The notes under the pieces are model-generated. The model did no database searches. It was not told where the DNA came from and saw only the letters and a program-made list of their open reading frames with translations. A stretch of DNA of 64,000 nucleotides from Schistocerca nitens. Taxonomy: Eukaryota > Arthropoda > Insecta > Orthoptera > Acrididae. The position numbers were made by a program, and so were the translations under genes. Numbering within the stretch: position 1 is the stretch's first letter; each line of letters opens with the position of its first letter. Positions 1-11,212 of this stretch are shown here, piece by piece. The stretch spans positions 708,441,389 to 708,505,388 of the forward strand of contig NC_064616.1 in the NCBI RefSeq assembly GCF_023898315.1. Reading direction: 5' to 3'.

Positions 1-785
1 CATCGTCCACATTAAAGTACTGCTTGGCGATACAAGCAGCTGTTGTGGGAAACCTCTGAATAACTGACGGAGTATGTGCCGCTCAGTTTACCTATCATTT
101 CAGAAGAAAGTTTGTTTGCAAATCTAATATCTAGAAAACAAGTATCTCCACGTTTGATTTCAGTGATGTTCGTTCAAAATGACTTCATTACCCTCTGCGG
201 GTTATGAGTACCTGAAAGGTTTTCTATCCTTTTGTCTTGATATATGTTTCTATGAGATACAGTAGAATCTCAGAAATATTTTAGTATTATTGTTGCAGTA
301 AAATTTTTCCTTGGATCCGTCCCACGCTTCTGTACCTCTTTTAATGTTTCTAATAGTATGGAGAAAGCCAAGTGGGACACAGATTTAAATTATCAGAGAC
401 TATAACTTTGAAGTAAGACGTCATCCGAACGATTTTACAAAACATAAATGATTTCGTACATAACTATAGATAAAGCAGATGAGAAAAAATTATTGATTAG
501 CCCAGCGTCCTCCCAGCTGAACGTAAAAGTGTTATTATTGCAACCATCATTAACTTCTTGCAGGCGTAACTCGAAGCACGTTACTCTGGACCATAACCTT
601 GATATATTCTATAATTTTCGTCCACATATTAATTCGAGCCACAAATTTAAATATCATTATCATCTCACAATTAATTAACAATAAATTAGTTTTACGAAAA
701 TACTGTTTGCTGGCATACTTAGAAGTTCTTTACCGTTTTTCTTTCTTCGAACTGAATACAACTGGTTGTTCTGTTGCATACCACT
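1..785. other. Unassigned AT-rich DNA
   Basis: No recognisable gene, repeat family or long reading frame. The short frames here have no motifs I can name. Confidence 0.4.
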
Positions 786-789
786 CCGG

Positions 790-1700
790 AGGCAGCCAAA
801 TGAAAACGAGAAAGATGGAAAAAAGTAATAATGATAGCCATAAACGTTAATAAATTTAACCCACTGTGAGACAAGACGGTCAATGTCTTCATGAAAAATG
901 CTCACAGTTTCCTACGTAACCATGATTGTACCCAGGCGTGCACCGAAGAATGTCGTTCTTCAAGGTTCCAAAAATATGGAAATCGCATGGGGAGAGATAG
1001 GGACTGTGTGGAGGATGTATAAGTGCTTCCCAGCGAAACTTCTTTGGCGTGGTCGAAACAACGTTGGCAACATGTGGGCGGACATTATCCTGCAACAGAA
1101 TGCCGCCGTCCGTCAACATAAGTGGGAGTTTGGACTTGGTGGCGAGCTTCAGTTTTTGCGAAGTGTCCACGTACTGCTGTTTGCACTGCACTGCAGAAGT
1201 TCCTATGGGAAGCGCTTAAACATCCTCCATGCAGTCTCAATCTCTCCCCCATGCAATTTCCACATTTTTGGAGCCCTGAAGAAAGACTTTCGTGGCCGTC
1301 AATTTGCTTCGAACAAAGAGATGCACTCCTGGGTCCAATCATAGTCCTGTAGAAAACCGCAAAAATGTGTCCATGAAGGCACTGACCGCTCTGCCTCACA
1401 AATGGTTCAAATGGCTCTGAGCACTATGGGACTCAACTGCTGAGGTTATTAGTCCCCTAGAACTTAGAACTAGTTAAACCTAACTAACCTAAGGACATCA
1501 CAAACATCCATGCCCGAGGCAGGATTCGAACCTGCGACCGTAGCGGTCCTGCGGTTCCAGACTGCAGCGCCTTTAACCGCACGGCCACTTCGGCCGGCTC
1601 TGCCTCACAGCGGGATAAATGAATTAACAGCTTATCATTTTGAAATAATTAACAGTTTGCTTTCTTTTTCCCCATAAGACGTGTTTTCATCTGACTGCCA
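790..1700. mobile_element. Palindromic mariner derivative: two transposase C-terminal halves head to head, interrupted by a SINE
   Basis: On the minus strand (about 850-1190) mariner C-terminal motifs read LQDNVRPHVAN and then SPYLSPCDFHIFGTLK, the DD34D-type arrangement. On the plus strand (about 1190-1400, resuming after a SINE near 1599) the same region reads again: KFLWEALKHPP in one frame and PCNFHIFGALKKDFRG in another. The outer ends match as inverted repeats: a GGCAGCCAAATGAAAAC-like end near 791 and its complement ending near 1700. The element is thus two tail-outward halves joined near 1190, with no N-terminal half. Both arms have stops and frame changes, so it codes for nothing now. 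The same design recurs at 10340-11212. Confidence 0.7.
1401..1598 (-). mobile_element. SINE-A (tRNA-Leu-headed SINE), full length
   Basis: This is the reference description for SINE-A in this window. Read on the minus strand it begins with GCCGGCCG, has a tRNA-Leu-like head (box A near GTGGCCGAGCGG, box B GGTTCGAATCC), a conserved body (GATGTCCTTAGGTTAGTTAGG, then GGGGACTGATGACC) and ends in CAGAGCCATTTGAACCATTT. An 11 bp duplication TCTGCCTCACA lies at 1390-1400 and 1599-1609. It is inserted in the palindromic mariner derivative. Confidence 0.92.
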
Positions 1701-2512
1701 CTTATACCACTTACATTTGGCTGCGTCTTTTGTGTGCTCCGGGGAATAACTCATGATGTGAGTGGTAGGCATCGTGCTAGATCTCAACTTTGTGTAGTCA
1801 GGTAAGTGTGTACAGATAAATTACTACGCATCTAATGACAGAATGTCCTAAACCCAGCCACGAACCTAAGAGGGCGCTAGACGAGATGCAATTTTTTTTT
1901 ATCAGAAAATTCTGCAAAAGTAAGGAGGAAGACTTCGTTGCCCCCCATAGGTAAAGAGAAATGTGCTAGCGTTTCCCCATCTATAGCTTCCACAGATCTC
2001 CACAAGAGAAAAAAGCGTCTGTCCACTTCCAGACCGTAGCTGTCAGGGGGAATTTTTATTCTGTAATGGGTTGTGCTTCATAGTGTGGATCTTACCGTCA
2101 CCGAACAACGCAGTTTAAAACACGAAGACTGGCCGGAAACAGCACACTAAATGTAATCGAAGTAACGTTACGACCTGGTCAAACATTAGTGTTCGTATTC
2201 TACTAGCCTCCTCTCGCTTTGCGACCGTTAGATTCCCCTCTGCTGATCGATGTAGCACACTAACTAAAACGTAGCTACTATTAGAAGTATTTTATGCCCT
2301 TCATGATTTAAAACTGATAATCAATGTCAACAAATTTATGCAATATTAACTACAGCGAATCTTTAAGCATTTAATCGCCTCCACTGAATCAGTTAGCGTA
2401 GCTCACAGGACAAAATATTAGTCACCAGGCGATTACACTAGTCTAATATACGCTTAGCATGAATATTTTAGGGCTTGTCGGTCCATATGATTTCCACTGT
2501 TCTTAGTACTTT
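1701..2512. other. Unassigned DNA
   Basis: No coding motif or repeat family recognised. Confidence 0.4.
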
Positions 2513-2513
2513 C

Positions 2514-2712
2514 AAATGGCTCAAATGGCTCTAAGCACTATGGGACTTAACTTCTAAGGTCATCAGTTCCCTAGAACTTAGAACTACTTAAACCTAACTA
2601 ACCTAAGGACATCACACACATCCATGCCCGAGGCAGGATTCGAACCTGCGACCGTAACTGTCGCGCGGTTCCAGACTGTAGCGCCTAGAATCGCTCGGCC
2701 ACCCCGGCCGGC
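2514..2712 (-). mobile_element. SINE-A copy
   Basis: Full tRNA-like head at the right, tail at the left. The duplication TCTTAGTACTTTC flanks it (about 2501-2513 and 2713-2725). Confidence 0.9.
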
Positions 2713-3000
2713 TCTTAGTACTTTCGTTCATCATCCACGAACAAAGACTAAGTCATTATGAGATTTGCATCTTCGATGAGCCTACGATCTATTCTTCTAA
2801 CTTTTGTGCAATATTGCTAAACTCGTAAATAAACATCAACTGAGTCAGTAGTCAGTTTATGATACGACTACAGTGAAACTATTCAGAGAACAGTGCAGTG
2901 ACTTGTTAATTTGTGGATTTACTGACTAATAGAAAAATGTATATGTAAATGGATACATGTATAAGTACACATGTTAGATTTGTGTATAAAATATTGCTTA

Positions 3001-4440
3001 CAAAGAAAGTGAAGCACGCAGAGGGGAAGGAGGAAAATAAATGAAACCTCACGGATTGAGGGAGTATATGATGTTATTTCAGAGGTTACAATAATGAGTT
3101 AAATATCCAAAGAAAGGGACAATATGAGCCCAGTTATCAGCATGACGTTGCACCACCTTTTTCCTCCATTCAGGCAATGATTCGGTTTGGAAGTGTATCA
3201 TCGAGCTGTTGTACTATCTCCTGAGGGAAGCTTGCCCGCAACTGTTGTAATTGGTCTCTTGATGTACTGGATACTGGCAGTGGGATGGATTTGATGCCCG
3301 AATTTTCACCACAGATCTGGAGATCTTGCTGGACGCGGGCGTACCTCACGCAAACAATTCACAGAGATACGTGCCATGTGTGGATGAACTTCTTTTGTTG
3401 GGTACAGTCGCATGAGAGGTAACATATGATGACGCAGGATGTCCGTGATGCTCCGCTGCGCTGTCAAAGCTCTCTGTCGCTATCAGCCGCGACCTGCAGT
3501 CGTACTAGATGGCCCCCCACACCACGATGCCAAGAGCGACATCACATTATCTTTCCAAAACAATGGAAAAATGAGATCTCCCCCAGGTCGCCGCCATATT
3601 CTCCGTAGTTGGTCAGCCTGGATAGAGCAGAACCGCTATACATCAATGAACGCAATAAGACATCTGGTCATCATTCCATGTTCCCCGTCACGGTACCACT
3701 CCGAACGCAGCGGTTTGTGTTGTGGTGTTAACGGCAGAGTGTCCTAATGCCCTAGTCCCACTGTTGCTAGTCTTAGACCAATGGTGCGGCAGTACTTGGG
3801 TAGTGAAAATTGAAATCAACAGCTCTATTGTAATTCAAACGTAATGGCATAATCTGCCATCAACACCTGAAATGGCAGATTACGCTTGAGACCTGAAGAT
3901 AACTCTTCTTTGCGTCGAAACTAGTAGCATGTTTTGAATAAACGACGTTTGATTTACAGTACAGCTGTTGGTTTCAATTTTCATAATTTAAGTACTTTAC
4001 GTACAGCTGCTGCCCCACTGTCCTCGATAGACTGCCAGAGAAGGGTGCGGGTTGTCACACAAAGGTGAAGGCTGTCCATTTCTTGATCTCAGATGGCAGG
4101 CGTAGATGGGAAGGGGTTACGATCTCCTTGATGCACAATATGGCCGTCCTCCCATGGCAAGATCAGACATAGGCGACGAGTATGCCTGCTCTTACGTTTC
4201 AAAGCAGTCCAACATCGTGCCACTGTCTCATCCGAATGCCCCACAAAACTAGATATTGTACGAGTCGCTAGGTGGCCAAATTTAGGCCCACAATAAAGCC
4301 CCTTTGAAACTTGTCAGGTGCTGAAAATAGTGTCTCATACGAGTACGCGGCCTCACCGCGTTCTTCACAGGGATCACTCAACACCTGAAACTGTTCCCAC
4401 TCCTGTTACTGTATATGCTATCAGGCCTGGCAACAACACT
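3001..4440 (-). pseudogene. Decayed Tc1-like transposon
   Basis: The minus-strand translation around 3330-3560 contains IVVWGAI followed by a YD-RSRL-like segment, typical of the middle of Tc1 transposases (VWGAIGY..RSRLV). Further stretches resemble the family only with many stops and frame changes, so this is an old copy. The ends are not sharp and the limits are approximate. A 180 bp inverted-repeat element sits inside it. Confidence 0.5.
3804..3983. mobile_element. 180 bp MITE with about 37 bp terminal inverted repeats
   Basis: The left end TGAAAATTGAAATCAACAGC is matched by the complement of the right end (TGAAAATTGAAACCAACAGC), and similarity continues for about 37 bp to TCAAACG. The inside has no coding capacity. 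The target duplication is unclear; a TA lies directly to the right. Confidence 0.7.
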
Positions 4441-4444
4441 AAAC

Positions 4445-5325
4445 ACGGACAACACTAATGCACTATGGTGGGAGTTCTACTTGCCGAAAGGCGTTACAAC
4501 TCTAATCATTTACATGCCTGCCCATGGTGTGGATGTATACGAAGTTATATTGTCAACCAACCATGTCTTCTGGGTGCTTTACTTTTTTGTTAATGATGCA
4601 CATAAAATGTATACATATGTTTACTATGTTTTTTAATGTCTTTACGCATACTGTAATTCTGAGTATTTCATTTCCATGCTGCAACTGTAATAATTATATA
4701 ATTGACGCCAACGAACCTTCCTTTAATCTGATGTAACCGTATCTGTGAGTGTCAGTTATATACAACGGTTCACCTTAATTATTTTTGCATTACTCATTCT
4801 TAATATTTATAATGTAGTTTATTTCAACATGATCTCTTGGACGATATAGAGTGTTCACAAATATATACACAGTATAATATTGCTTGGCGAAAGTTTCACC
4901 TTATACACCACGCAAAAACCATGCATACAACACATAGAAATTACTAAGTCGAAGATACACAAATAATGCACCGATTACGCCTCGTGTAAAACATATATGA
5001 CCTGCAAAGAATGTAGTACAACAGTAATATAAATAAACGTCTGTATCTATAAATCTATCAAATGAATATTAAATATATATTTTGTATGCTACCTCGAATG
5101 TGGCAGGCTGGATGATTTGCCGATTCCTGACACGAGATACCTGGGCGGTGGGACCTCTAATACAAACGTACGTAATTTCCTATTATCTTTTATTCTTCCT
5201 TCTTAAATGCAAAAATCTTGTTGTTTTATAAAATTTTTCTGAATTTATAATATGTCAAAAAGTTATAACACGTCATTATCTTTTTTCTACCTTCCTAAAT
5301 TCCTAACTTTTCTTTGTTACTGAAT
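4445..5325. other. Unassigned AT-rich DNA
   Basis: No gene or repeat family recognised. Two short plus-strand frames (4415-4636, 4524-4736) look like chance. Confidence 0.4.
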
Positions 5326-5990
5326 TTGGCCAGTAATAGACCGCTTAGAACCTAAGACAAAAGTACAATCTTTTTCTTTTTATCTTCCCAGAACTTCTTC
5401 ATGCGTTAGCTGATGCCTCTGGTGAATTCTGTTGTTGGACAAGTAATTTTGCAGTATTGATCTGTTGTGTACGCTGTTTTCTGGGACGTTAAGTTTCTCA
5501 AGTTCTTTCTTGTCTCTTCCAGCCATCCCGTGGTGTTTTTTAATTTGGAAATGAAGTTAAAAATTTTCTTCGTTAGCCTATTGTTAATCATTATTTACAT
5601 ATGAACGTAAAATTTTAATCTCCTGTTTCTTATTGTATCTGTAATTGTTTCTACATAGATCTTCATTTCTCCTCTTCGTCCATTTGTTATTTTTGTTCTT
5701 TTCTGGTCCTAAAGATTTTCTGAGTATTTTCCTTTATTTCCTCTCCAGCTCTTCTTATTCACCTCTGTTATTCAATGTTAGGCACTTGGATCCGTAAAGA
5801 GCTTCCGGTTTAATTACTGTTGCGTAGCGTTTAATTTTTGGCTGGAATAATACTAATATTTTATTATATCAGCTGTTTTTCTTGTTGGTAGGGGCGATTT
5901 GCTTGCTGAATCTTTGAAGTGTAGGCTCATCGGCTTGTAACCTGTTATTTCTTCTTTGAAAACTTTTTATAAGTCACTAGCGTTGTTCTG

Positions 5991-6188
5991 GCTTGGTTCA
6001 AATGGCTCTGAGCACTATGGGACTTAACATTTGTGGTCATCAGTCCCCTAGAACTTAAAACTACTTAAACCTAACTAATCTAAGGACATCACACACATCC
6101 ATGCCCAAGGCAGGATACGAACCTGCGACCGTAGCAATCGCGCGGTTCCGGACTGAGCGCCTAGAACCGCTAGACCACCACGGCCGGC
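5991..6188 (-). mobile_element. SINE-A copy in the old LINE
   Basis: Duplication GCGTTGTTCTG at 5980-5990 and 6189-6199. Head at the right. Confidence 0.92.
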
Positions 6189-6354
6189 GCGTTGTTCTGT
6201 TTGAAATTTTTATCTATTTTCACTAATCGTTTATTGTCATATTTCCGTTTCTCTGTTCGAATAATTTTTGATGTCTGTTTTTTGATCTCAATGAATGTGT
6301 TCCAGTCTCTTTTCTTTTTGCAGGGGTTCCGTTTTTTCCAAGCAGTTAGTCTAT

Positions 6355-6553
6355 TCAGATGGTTCAAATAGCTCTAAGCACTATGGGACTTAACATCTGA
6401 GGGTATCAGTCCCCTAGAACTTAGAACTACTTAAACCTAACTAACCTAAGGACACCACACACATCCATGCCCGAGGCAGGATTCCAACCTGCGAGCGTAG
6501 CAGCAGCGCGGTTCCGGACTGAAGCACCTAGAACCGCTCGGCCACACCGGCCG
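6355..6553 (-). mobile_element. SINE-A copy in the old LINE
   Basis: Duplication GCAGTTAGTCTAT at 6342-6354 and 6554-6566. Second independent SINE hit within 370 bp. Confidence 0.92.
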
Positions 6554-7763
6554 GCAGTTAGTCTATGCTCTGTCGCTTCGTCACGTATCTTATTCCACCG
6601 CCTATGCTTACTTCTTCTTCGTGGTTTTTCTAGTTCTGTCACCGTTTCTATCATTTCTTCTCTGATTTCATTCCAGTTTATCATCTTCTTACTTTGCGTG
6701 AAGCTTTTTAATGAATTCGTTCCTGTTCTCCGACAGGAATTTTGTGTCAATTCTATGGACTCTTTTAATTTTGGTGTTTGGTCTTTTAGGCTGAAATTTT
6801 GTTTTCATTTCTGTTGAAAAGTGTTTCGAATCTATGCCTAGGCCTCTTCTGACCCTTACGCTCATGATTTCTTCATGGTTTTGTTTGATTATTGCTACAT
6901 GATCAAGTTGATTGGAGCCTAAATGTGAATTAAGAGAAGACCTGGTCTTCTTTCTCCTTGGTAGTTCCCAGGAAAAAGTTACATTAGTTTTAAGTCAAAT
7001 TGTCTGTAGAAGTTGATGAGTCTTTCTCCATTCTTATTGGTGCGTTTGTGTACAGGAAAATTTCCTATTGTTGCCTTGTATTTCTCTTGTCTGCTAATCT
7101 GTGCGTGGAAGTCTCCTGCGAGTAGTTGCACGTGGTGCTTTGGAATTTTTGATGTTTCATTTTGTAGTGTCTCCCAAAATTGTTCGAATCTTTCTGTTTT
7201 TTTTTCTGTTGTCATTGTTGGTAGGTGCATGTGCATTTATGATGGTATAGCTCTTGTTTGCTGATCTAAACGAGAGAAGTGATATTCGCTCCGATGGGGA
7301 CGCAAAATGCGTTATGGATTCTGTTAGATTCCGTTTAACCATGAAAGCTGTTCCAAGCATACGACTTTCAATTTATTCTTTATGGCCGGTTTTCCTTCGT
7401 AGATCCTCTAGGCCTCTGATTCAAATGCGTTCTCGTCACCGTATCTGGTTTCCTGAAGTGCTAATATGAGTATGTTGCGTCTGTTTAATACATCCCTCAA
7501 TCGTTTGGGTTTCCCAGTCTTTATAGTAGGGCGTTGATTTTCAATGTGCCTAGCAGATGTTTCTTCTTAGGCCGTATGCGAGAAGTTGTAGGAAGCTCCG
7601 AGTCTTCCTTACATGGTGTTCTAGGCTCTACAGAATGCGACGACCTAGTTGCATTTCTGTTTCCAGCGATGAAGGATTTTTACTCCTTGAGTACCTCCTG
7701 GAGTGCTTTTCTGTTCGGTGTTTACCATCATGTCTTGGTTGAAAGTAAATTATCTTATATGTG

Positions 7764-7808
7764 TAGACTTAAAAAGTGATTAAGAAACGGAAATACTTAA
7801 GATTAACA

Positions 7809-7884
<76 letters not shown>

Positions 7885-7998
7885 AATATTAAGTATTTAC
7901 GTTTCTTGATGTATGTGTGTGTTTGCGCGCGCGCGCGAGTGTGTGTGTGTGTAAATTTTTAATTTTAAGTATTTCCTTTTCTTAATCACTTTTAAGCC
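7764..7998. repeat. Hairpin-forming repeat with (TA)n core
   Basis: An arm at about 7764-7810 (AAAAGTGATTAAGAAACGG then AAATACTTAAGATTAACAAT) is repeated in inverted form twice: an inner partial copy at about 7880-7912 and an outer copy at about 7961-7998. Between first and second arms lies (TA)n at 7811-7880; between second and third lie GC and GT dinucleotide runs. Confidence 0.8.
7811..7880. repeat. (TA)n microsatellite, about 70 bp
   Basis: An almost pure alternating TA run, followed after the inner arm by a GC run and a GT run (about 7925-7952). Confidence 0.95.
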
Positions 7999-8364
7999 CA
8001 CAAGATTCAATACGTAATATTGTTAACCTTATTAAAAATAAGAAGAAATCAGATAAGTGTCACACTCTGTATATGTACAACTGCATATTATAAAAATATG
8101 ACCTGTCTTAGTAACAATGTGACGGGTCATTTGTAAATGGTAGAAAATATTTTTTTTTTAATATCCCCTAAAATTGGAAGGAAAGTCATGTACACCATCT
8201 GTCTAAGAATCATGTCACTCCTGGCAAACAGAGTGAATCCGATCCCCACGCACAAAATTTCGGACTTTGTAAATGGGTATTTTCCGAGTATTTTGATACA
8301 AGACACCTGTGGTCTCCGGTGGTTCGTTTCAGAGTATTTGTATTTCGTTTGATTTCTTGCCCCA

Positions 8365-8763
8365 GTTTATCTAAACTGCACCGGAAACATCTCCACCCAA
8401 TGCAAATGTCGACGGTATGTGGTTCCAACATGAGGGGGCGTTGGCACACTTTGCACTCGATGTGAGAAACGATATCGATGTACATTCTCGACAGCAATGA
8501 ACTGGTCGCGGTGGTCCTGTTCCATTGTTCGCTCGTCCACTAGGCATAACATCAAGGCAGCCTTCTCCTGAGAGCATGTGAAGATTGCGCTTTATGTGAC
8601 TCCGGTCGATACTCACAGGGACTTATTTGACAGGATTGTCACAGTCACGGAAGTAACACGCCAAAATCGAGGGATTCTTCGGCGTTTAAGAGAGTCGATC
8701 GCGCGTCGCTTTACACTCTGCCGTGGTCATGGTGATCAGCGTTCTGAGCAGTACCCGCACTGA
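8365..8763 (+). pseudogene. Transposase C-terminal relic (Tc1/mariner superfamily)
   Basis: The plus strand reads MWFQHEGALAHFALDVRN near 8418-8472, matching the FQQDGAPAHFA block with the second catalytic Asp replaced by Glu. A GRGGPVP piece follows and then, at 8578-8763, YVTPVDTHRDLFDRIVTVTE, RRLRESIARRFTLCRGH, which is the usual C-terminus of insect transposases of the PPRSPDLTPxDFFLWG group. In-frame stops and lost segments, including the PPRSPDLTP block, show it is dead. No terminal repeats were recognised. Confidence 0.6.
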
Positions 8764-8764
8764 A

Positions 8765-9070
8765 CAGTTATACGTTTGTTACGAACTGCATCGAGTATTG
8801 AAAGAACACACTGAAACACATTAGGATAAAACTGAGCCTGTTTCGTATGAAGGTTGTTGCATGACTCAATGTTTTATGTGGTTCCTTTAGTGATTGCTTT
8901 TCACAAAGTTTTTCCTTTTTCTGAAGGTATTTCCTTGTTGTTCTGTAACGAGCCACCGAGGAGCACGGATCCCCACCTCTCACTTTATTTGCGTATATTA
9001 CAGCTACAGTGTAGTTGATCGCGCGTTGCGAATAGTGTTAAGAAAGCAGTAAGGATAAATAACACTTTTA
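8765..9070. other. Unassigned DNA
   Basis: No gene or repeat recognised. Confidence 0.35.
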
Positions 9071-9099
9071 GCCCTTAAAACTGTAATACAATGCAGCAT

Positions 9100-9840
9100 A
9101 TTTCACTTATTCTGCATATACAGCACAGTAGAAAGAATATGTGATCAAATTTGTAAGTGATTTTGGGTGTATTGGATGCGAAACTTTGTAGACGGAGAGG
9201 TTCTAACCCAGCTATGCATCGAGTGGAACTGAAATTGGTTGACAGATTCGGGTATGTTATTCCATCGTGCTTTAACTCCATGACAGAGTTCATCAGTGGC
9301 AGAAGCTGGCGAGTGGTGGCGTACACCCGTGACCAGATGTTTTCTATGGATGAATGATCTGGAGAATGTACTGATCAGAGCAACGGTCGAACACTCTGTG
9401 TATTGAGTTAAATGGTTCAAATGGCTCTGAGCACTATGGGACTCAACTTCTCAGGTCATTAGTCCCCTAGAACTTAGAACTACTTAAACCTAACTAACCT
9501 AAGGACATCACACACATCCATGCCCGAGGCAGGATTCGAACCTGCGACCGTAGCAGCCTCACGGTTCCGGACTGCGTGCCTAGAACCGCGAGACCACCGC
9601 GGCCGGCGTATTGAGTTAGGTCAGGCCATCACTGAGAGCAAGCCGTCTCATGTCATCTTGTTGAAAGGTAACGTCACAGAGACAAAGTTGACTACAGCTA
9701 GCAGGTGAAACACAACAGAAATGTAGCGTCAGCTGTCCAAATTACCGGTGTTAGTGCTGTGTACCGAATGACACACCATACCATCATGACACGTGACGAG
9801 CACACGTGTGACGATGGCGAATGCAACTGGTAACGTTTAT
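9100..9840 (-). pseudogene. Tc1-like transposase relic interrupted by SINE-A
   Basis: On the minus strand near 9830-9740 the segment MVW-VIRYTALTP resembles the MVWGAIGYTSRTPLV block of Tc1 transposases. Beyond the SINE, ELCHGVKARWNNIPESV and QFDSMHSWV-like pieces (9145-9420) resemble the Tc1 C-terminus (WNALPVSVIQAQFDSMPNRV). Several stops and frame changes are present. Limits are approximate. Confidence 0.5.
9411..9607 (-). mobile_element. SINE-A copy
   Basis: Duplication GTATTGAGTTA at 9400-9410 and 9608-9618. Inserted in the Tc1 relic. Confidence 0.92.
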
Positions 9841-10106
9841 TCTTCTAGGTGCCCCCACACACGGAGATATCCATCGTAATGCTGCACGCAGATTCGGGAT
9901 TAGTCTCAAAAGACAAAGTGGTACCACCACATCCCGGCTCAAAGGGCGTAAAAGAAACTAAAGTCGCAGGACACGGCTGGCTGGGAGACTCCGAAGGGTA
10001 GGTTAAGCTGTCCGCTTGGAAAGGCTTTTCTATCCTTCGCGCGCAGTGGCACCGTTCTTTCGCAAAGTGTGAGAGTTGATGTTTAAGCGTATCCGGAAGG
10101 TGTAGA

Positions 10107-10335
10107 TGGCTGTGGCGCAGTGGCTCACTGGACTCGCATTCGAGAGAACGACGGTTCAATCCCGTGTCCGGCCATCCTGATTTAAGTTTTACGTGATGTC
10201 CCTAAATCGCTCCAGGCAAATTCCATTATGGTTCCTTTGAAAGGGCACGGCCGACTTCCTTCCCTGTCCTTCCCTAATCCGATGAGACCGATGACCTCGC
10301 TGTCTGGTCTCCTACCCCAAACAACCCCAACCCAA
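10107..10335 (+). mobile_element. SINE-B (second tRNA-headed SINE), full length
   Basis: This is the reference description for SINE-B in this window. The head has box A-like TGGCGCAGTGG and box B-like GGTTCAATCCC, then a body GGCCATCCTGATTTAAG, TCCCTAAATCGCTCCAGG, GGGCACGGCCGACTTCC, and a tail CGATGACCTCGCTGTCTGGTC. A poly-pyrimidine-rich end abuts the palindromic mariner element. Confidence 0.88.
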
Positions 10336-10339
10336 GGGG

Positions 10340-11212
10340 CAGTCAAATGGAAACCGAAAACCCGTCACAACGGGAACTTGGAATGCTTCCACTCAAATGT
10401 AATCACCACACGCGTTAAGACACTTATCCCACTAGGAGACGAGACGAGCAGTGCCTGTTTCGTAGAATGCGATCGGCCGCTGACGCATCCATAACTGCAA
10501 CCACTCTTGCACTTCCTCTTCCGACGAAACCGACATCCACGCACATCTTTCTTCAGGTCGCCAAATGTCTGAAAATCACACGGTGAAAAATCAGTGCTGT
10601 ACGGAAGATGTTGCAATGTTTCCCAACCAAATCGCTGAAGTGTAGTCTTCGTCCGATTGGTATTGTGGGGGCTGACGTTATCGTGCAACACGGTCATCCC
10701 ATCCGACAACCTGCCGACAACCGGCAAAGCCAACAGTGGAAACATCCCACATCTACCCTACCAAAGAAACCCAAAGCCGGTCACACAAGTTCCGGTAAGG
10801 TCATGATGACCTCCTTCGACTGCAGGGACCTTCTGCTCTTCGCGTTCTTCGAGCGTGGAACCAGGATCAATGCGCAGCGCTGTGAAGACACTCCACAGAA
10901 ACTGCGACGCGCCATAAAGCCAAACACCCAGGAATGCTGTCGGACGGAATCATTCTGTTGCACGATGACGCCGGCCCCCACTGCCAATCAGGCTACGCTT
11001 AAGCGATTTGGTTGGGAAACACTGCAACATCCTCTGTGCAGCCAGGATATTTCACATGTGATTTTCACATCTTTGGCGACCTGAAGAAAGACAGGCGTGG
11101 TCGTCGGTTTTAGTCGGATGAGGAAGTGCAAGAGTGGGCGCGTTTTATGAAACAAGAATTGATCGTCTTACCCTCCAGTGGGATAAAAGTCTTAACGCGT
11201 GTGCTGATCACT
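10340..11212. mobile_element. Palindromic mariner derivative, second copy
   Basis: Left arm, minus strand (10340-10760): DGMTVLHDNVSPHNTN, RFGWETLQHLPYSTDFSPCD, DLKKDVRGCRFRRK, then RVVITFEWKHSKFP. Right arm, plus strand (10790-11212): GKVMMTSFDCRDLLLFAFFE, RGTRINAQRCED, LRRAIKPN, then RFGWETLQHPLCSQDIS. So two mariner transposase C-terminal parts lie head to head, joined near 10770. The left end carries GGGGCAGTCAAATGGAAACC, like the ends of the 790-1700 element. The right arm is cut by the tail of a CR1 LINE at about 11213. Both arms contain stops and frame changes. Confidence 0.72.

Larger units (their letters stand above)
5330..7730 (-). pseudogene. Old non-LTR retrotransposon (LINE): endonuclease and 3' pieces, RT core absent
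   Basis: The minus strand reads as a LINE ORF2 relic. From 7730 down it shows an endonuclease start region (KPKRLRDVLNRRNIL-like near 7500), then ERISLLSFRS and INAHAPTNND (7157-7360), then HHVQLLAGDFHAQISRQEKY (around 7090), where GDFNAQIG would be usual. Next come lysine-rich linker pieces near 6740-6560 and 6370-6190. The sequence then passes to a 3' piece at 5406-5591 (NNRLTKKIFNFISKLKNTTG) that in such LINEs lies after the RT. No FADD or other RT core motif occurs between, so an internal stretch has been lost. Two SINE-A copies interrupt it. The family resembles RTE-type LINEs; the clade is uncertain. Confidence 0.65.

Noticed and set aside
1500-1597. tRNA-like sequences with box A and box B (here and in every SINE)
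   Set aside because: They are SINE heads, attached to SINE bodies and flanked by target duplications, not stand-alone tRNA genes.
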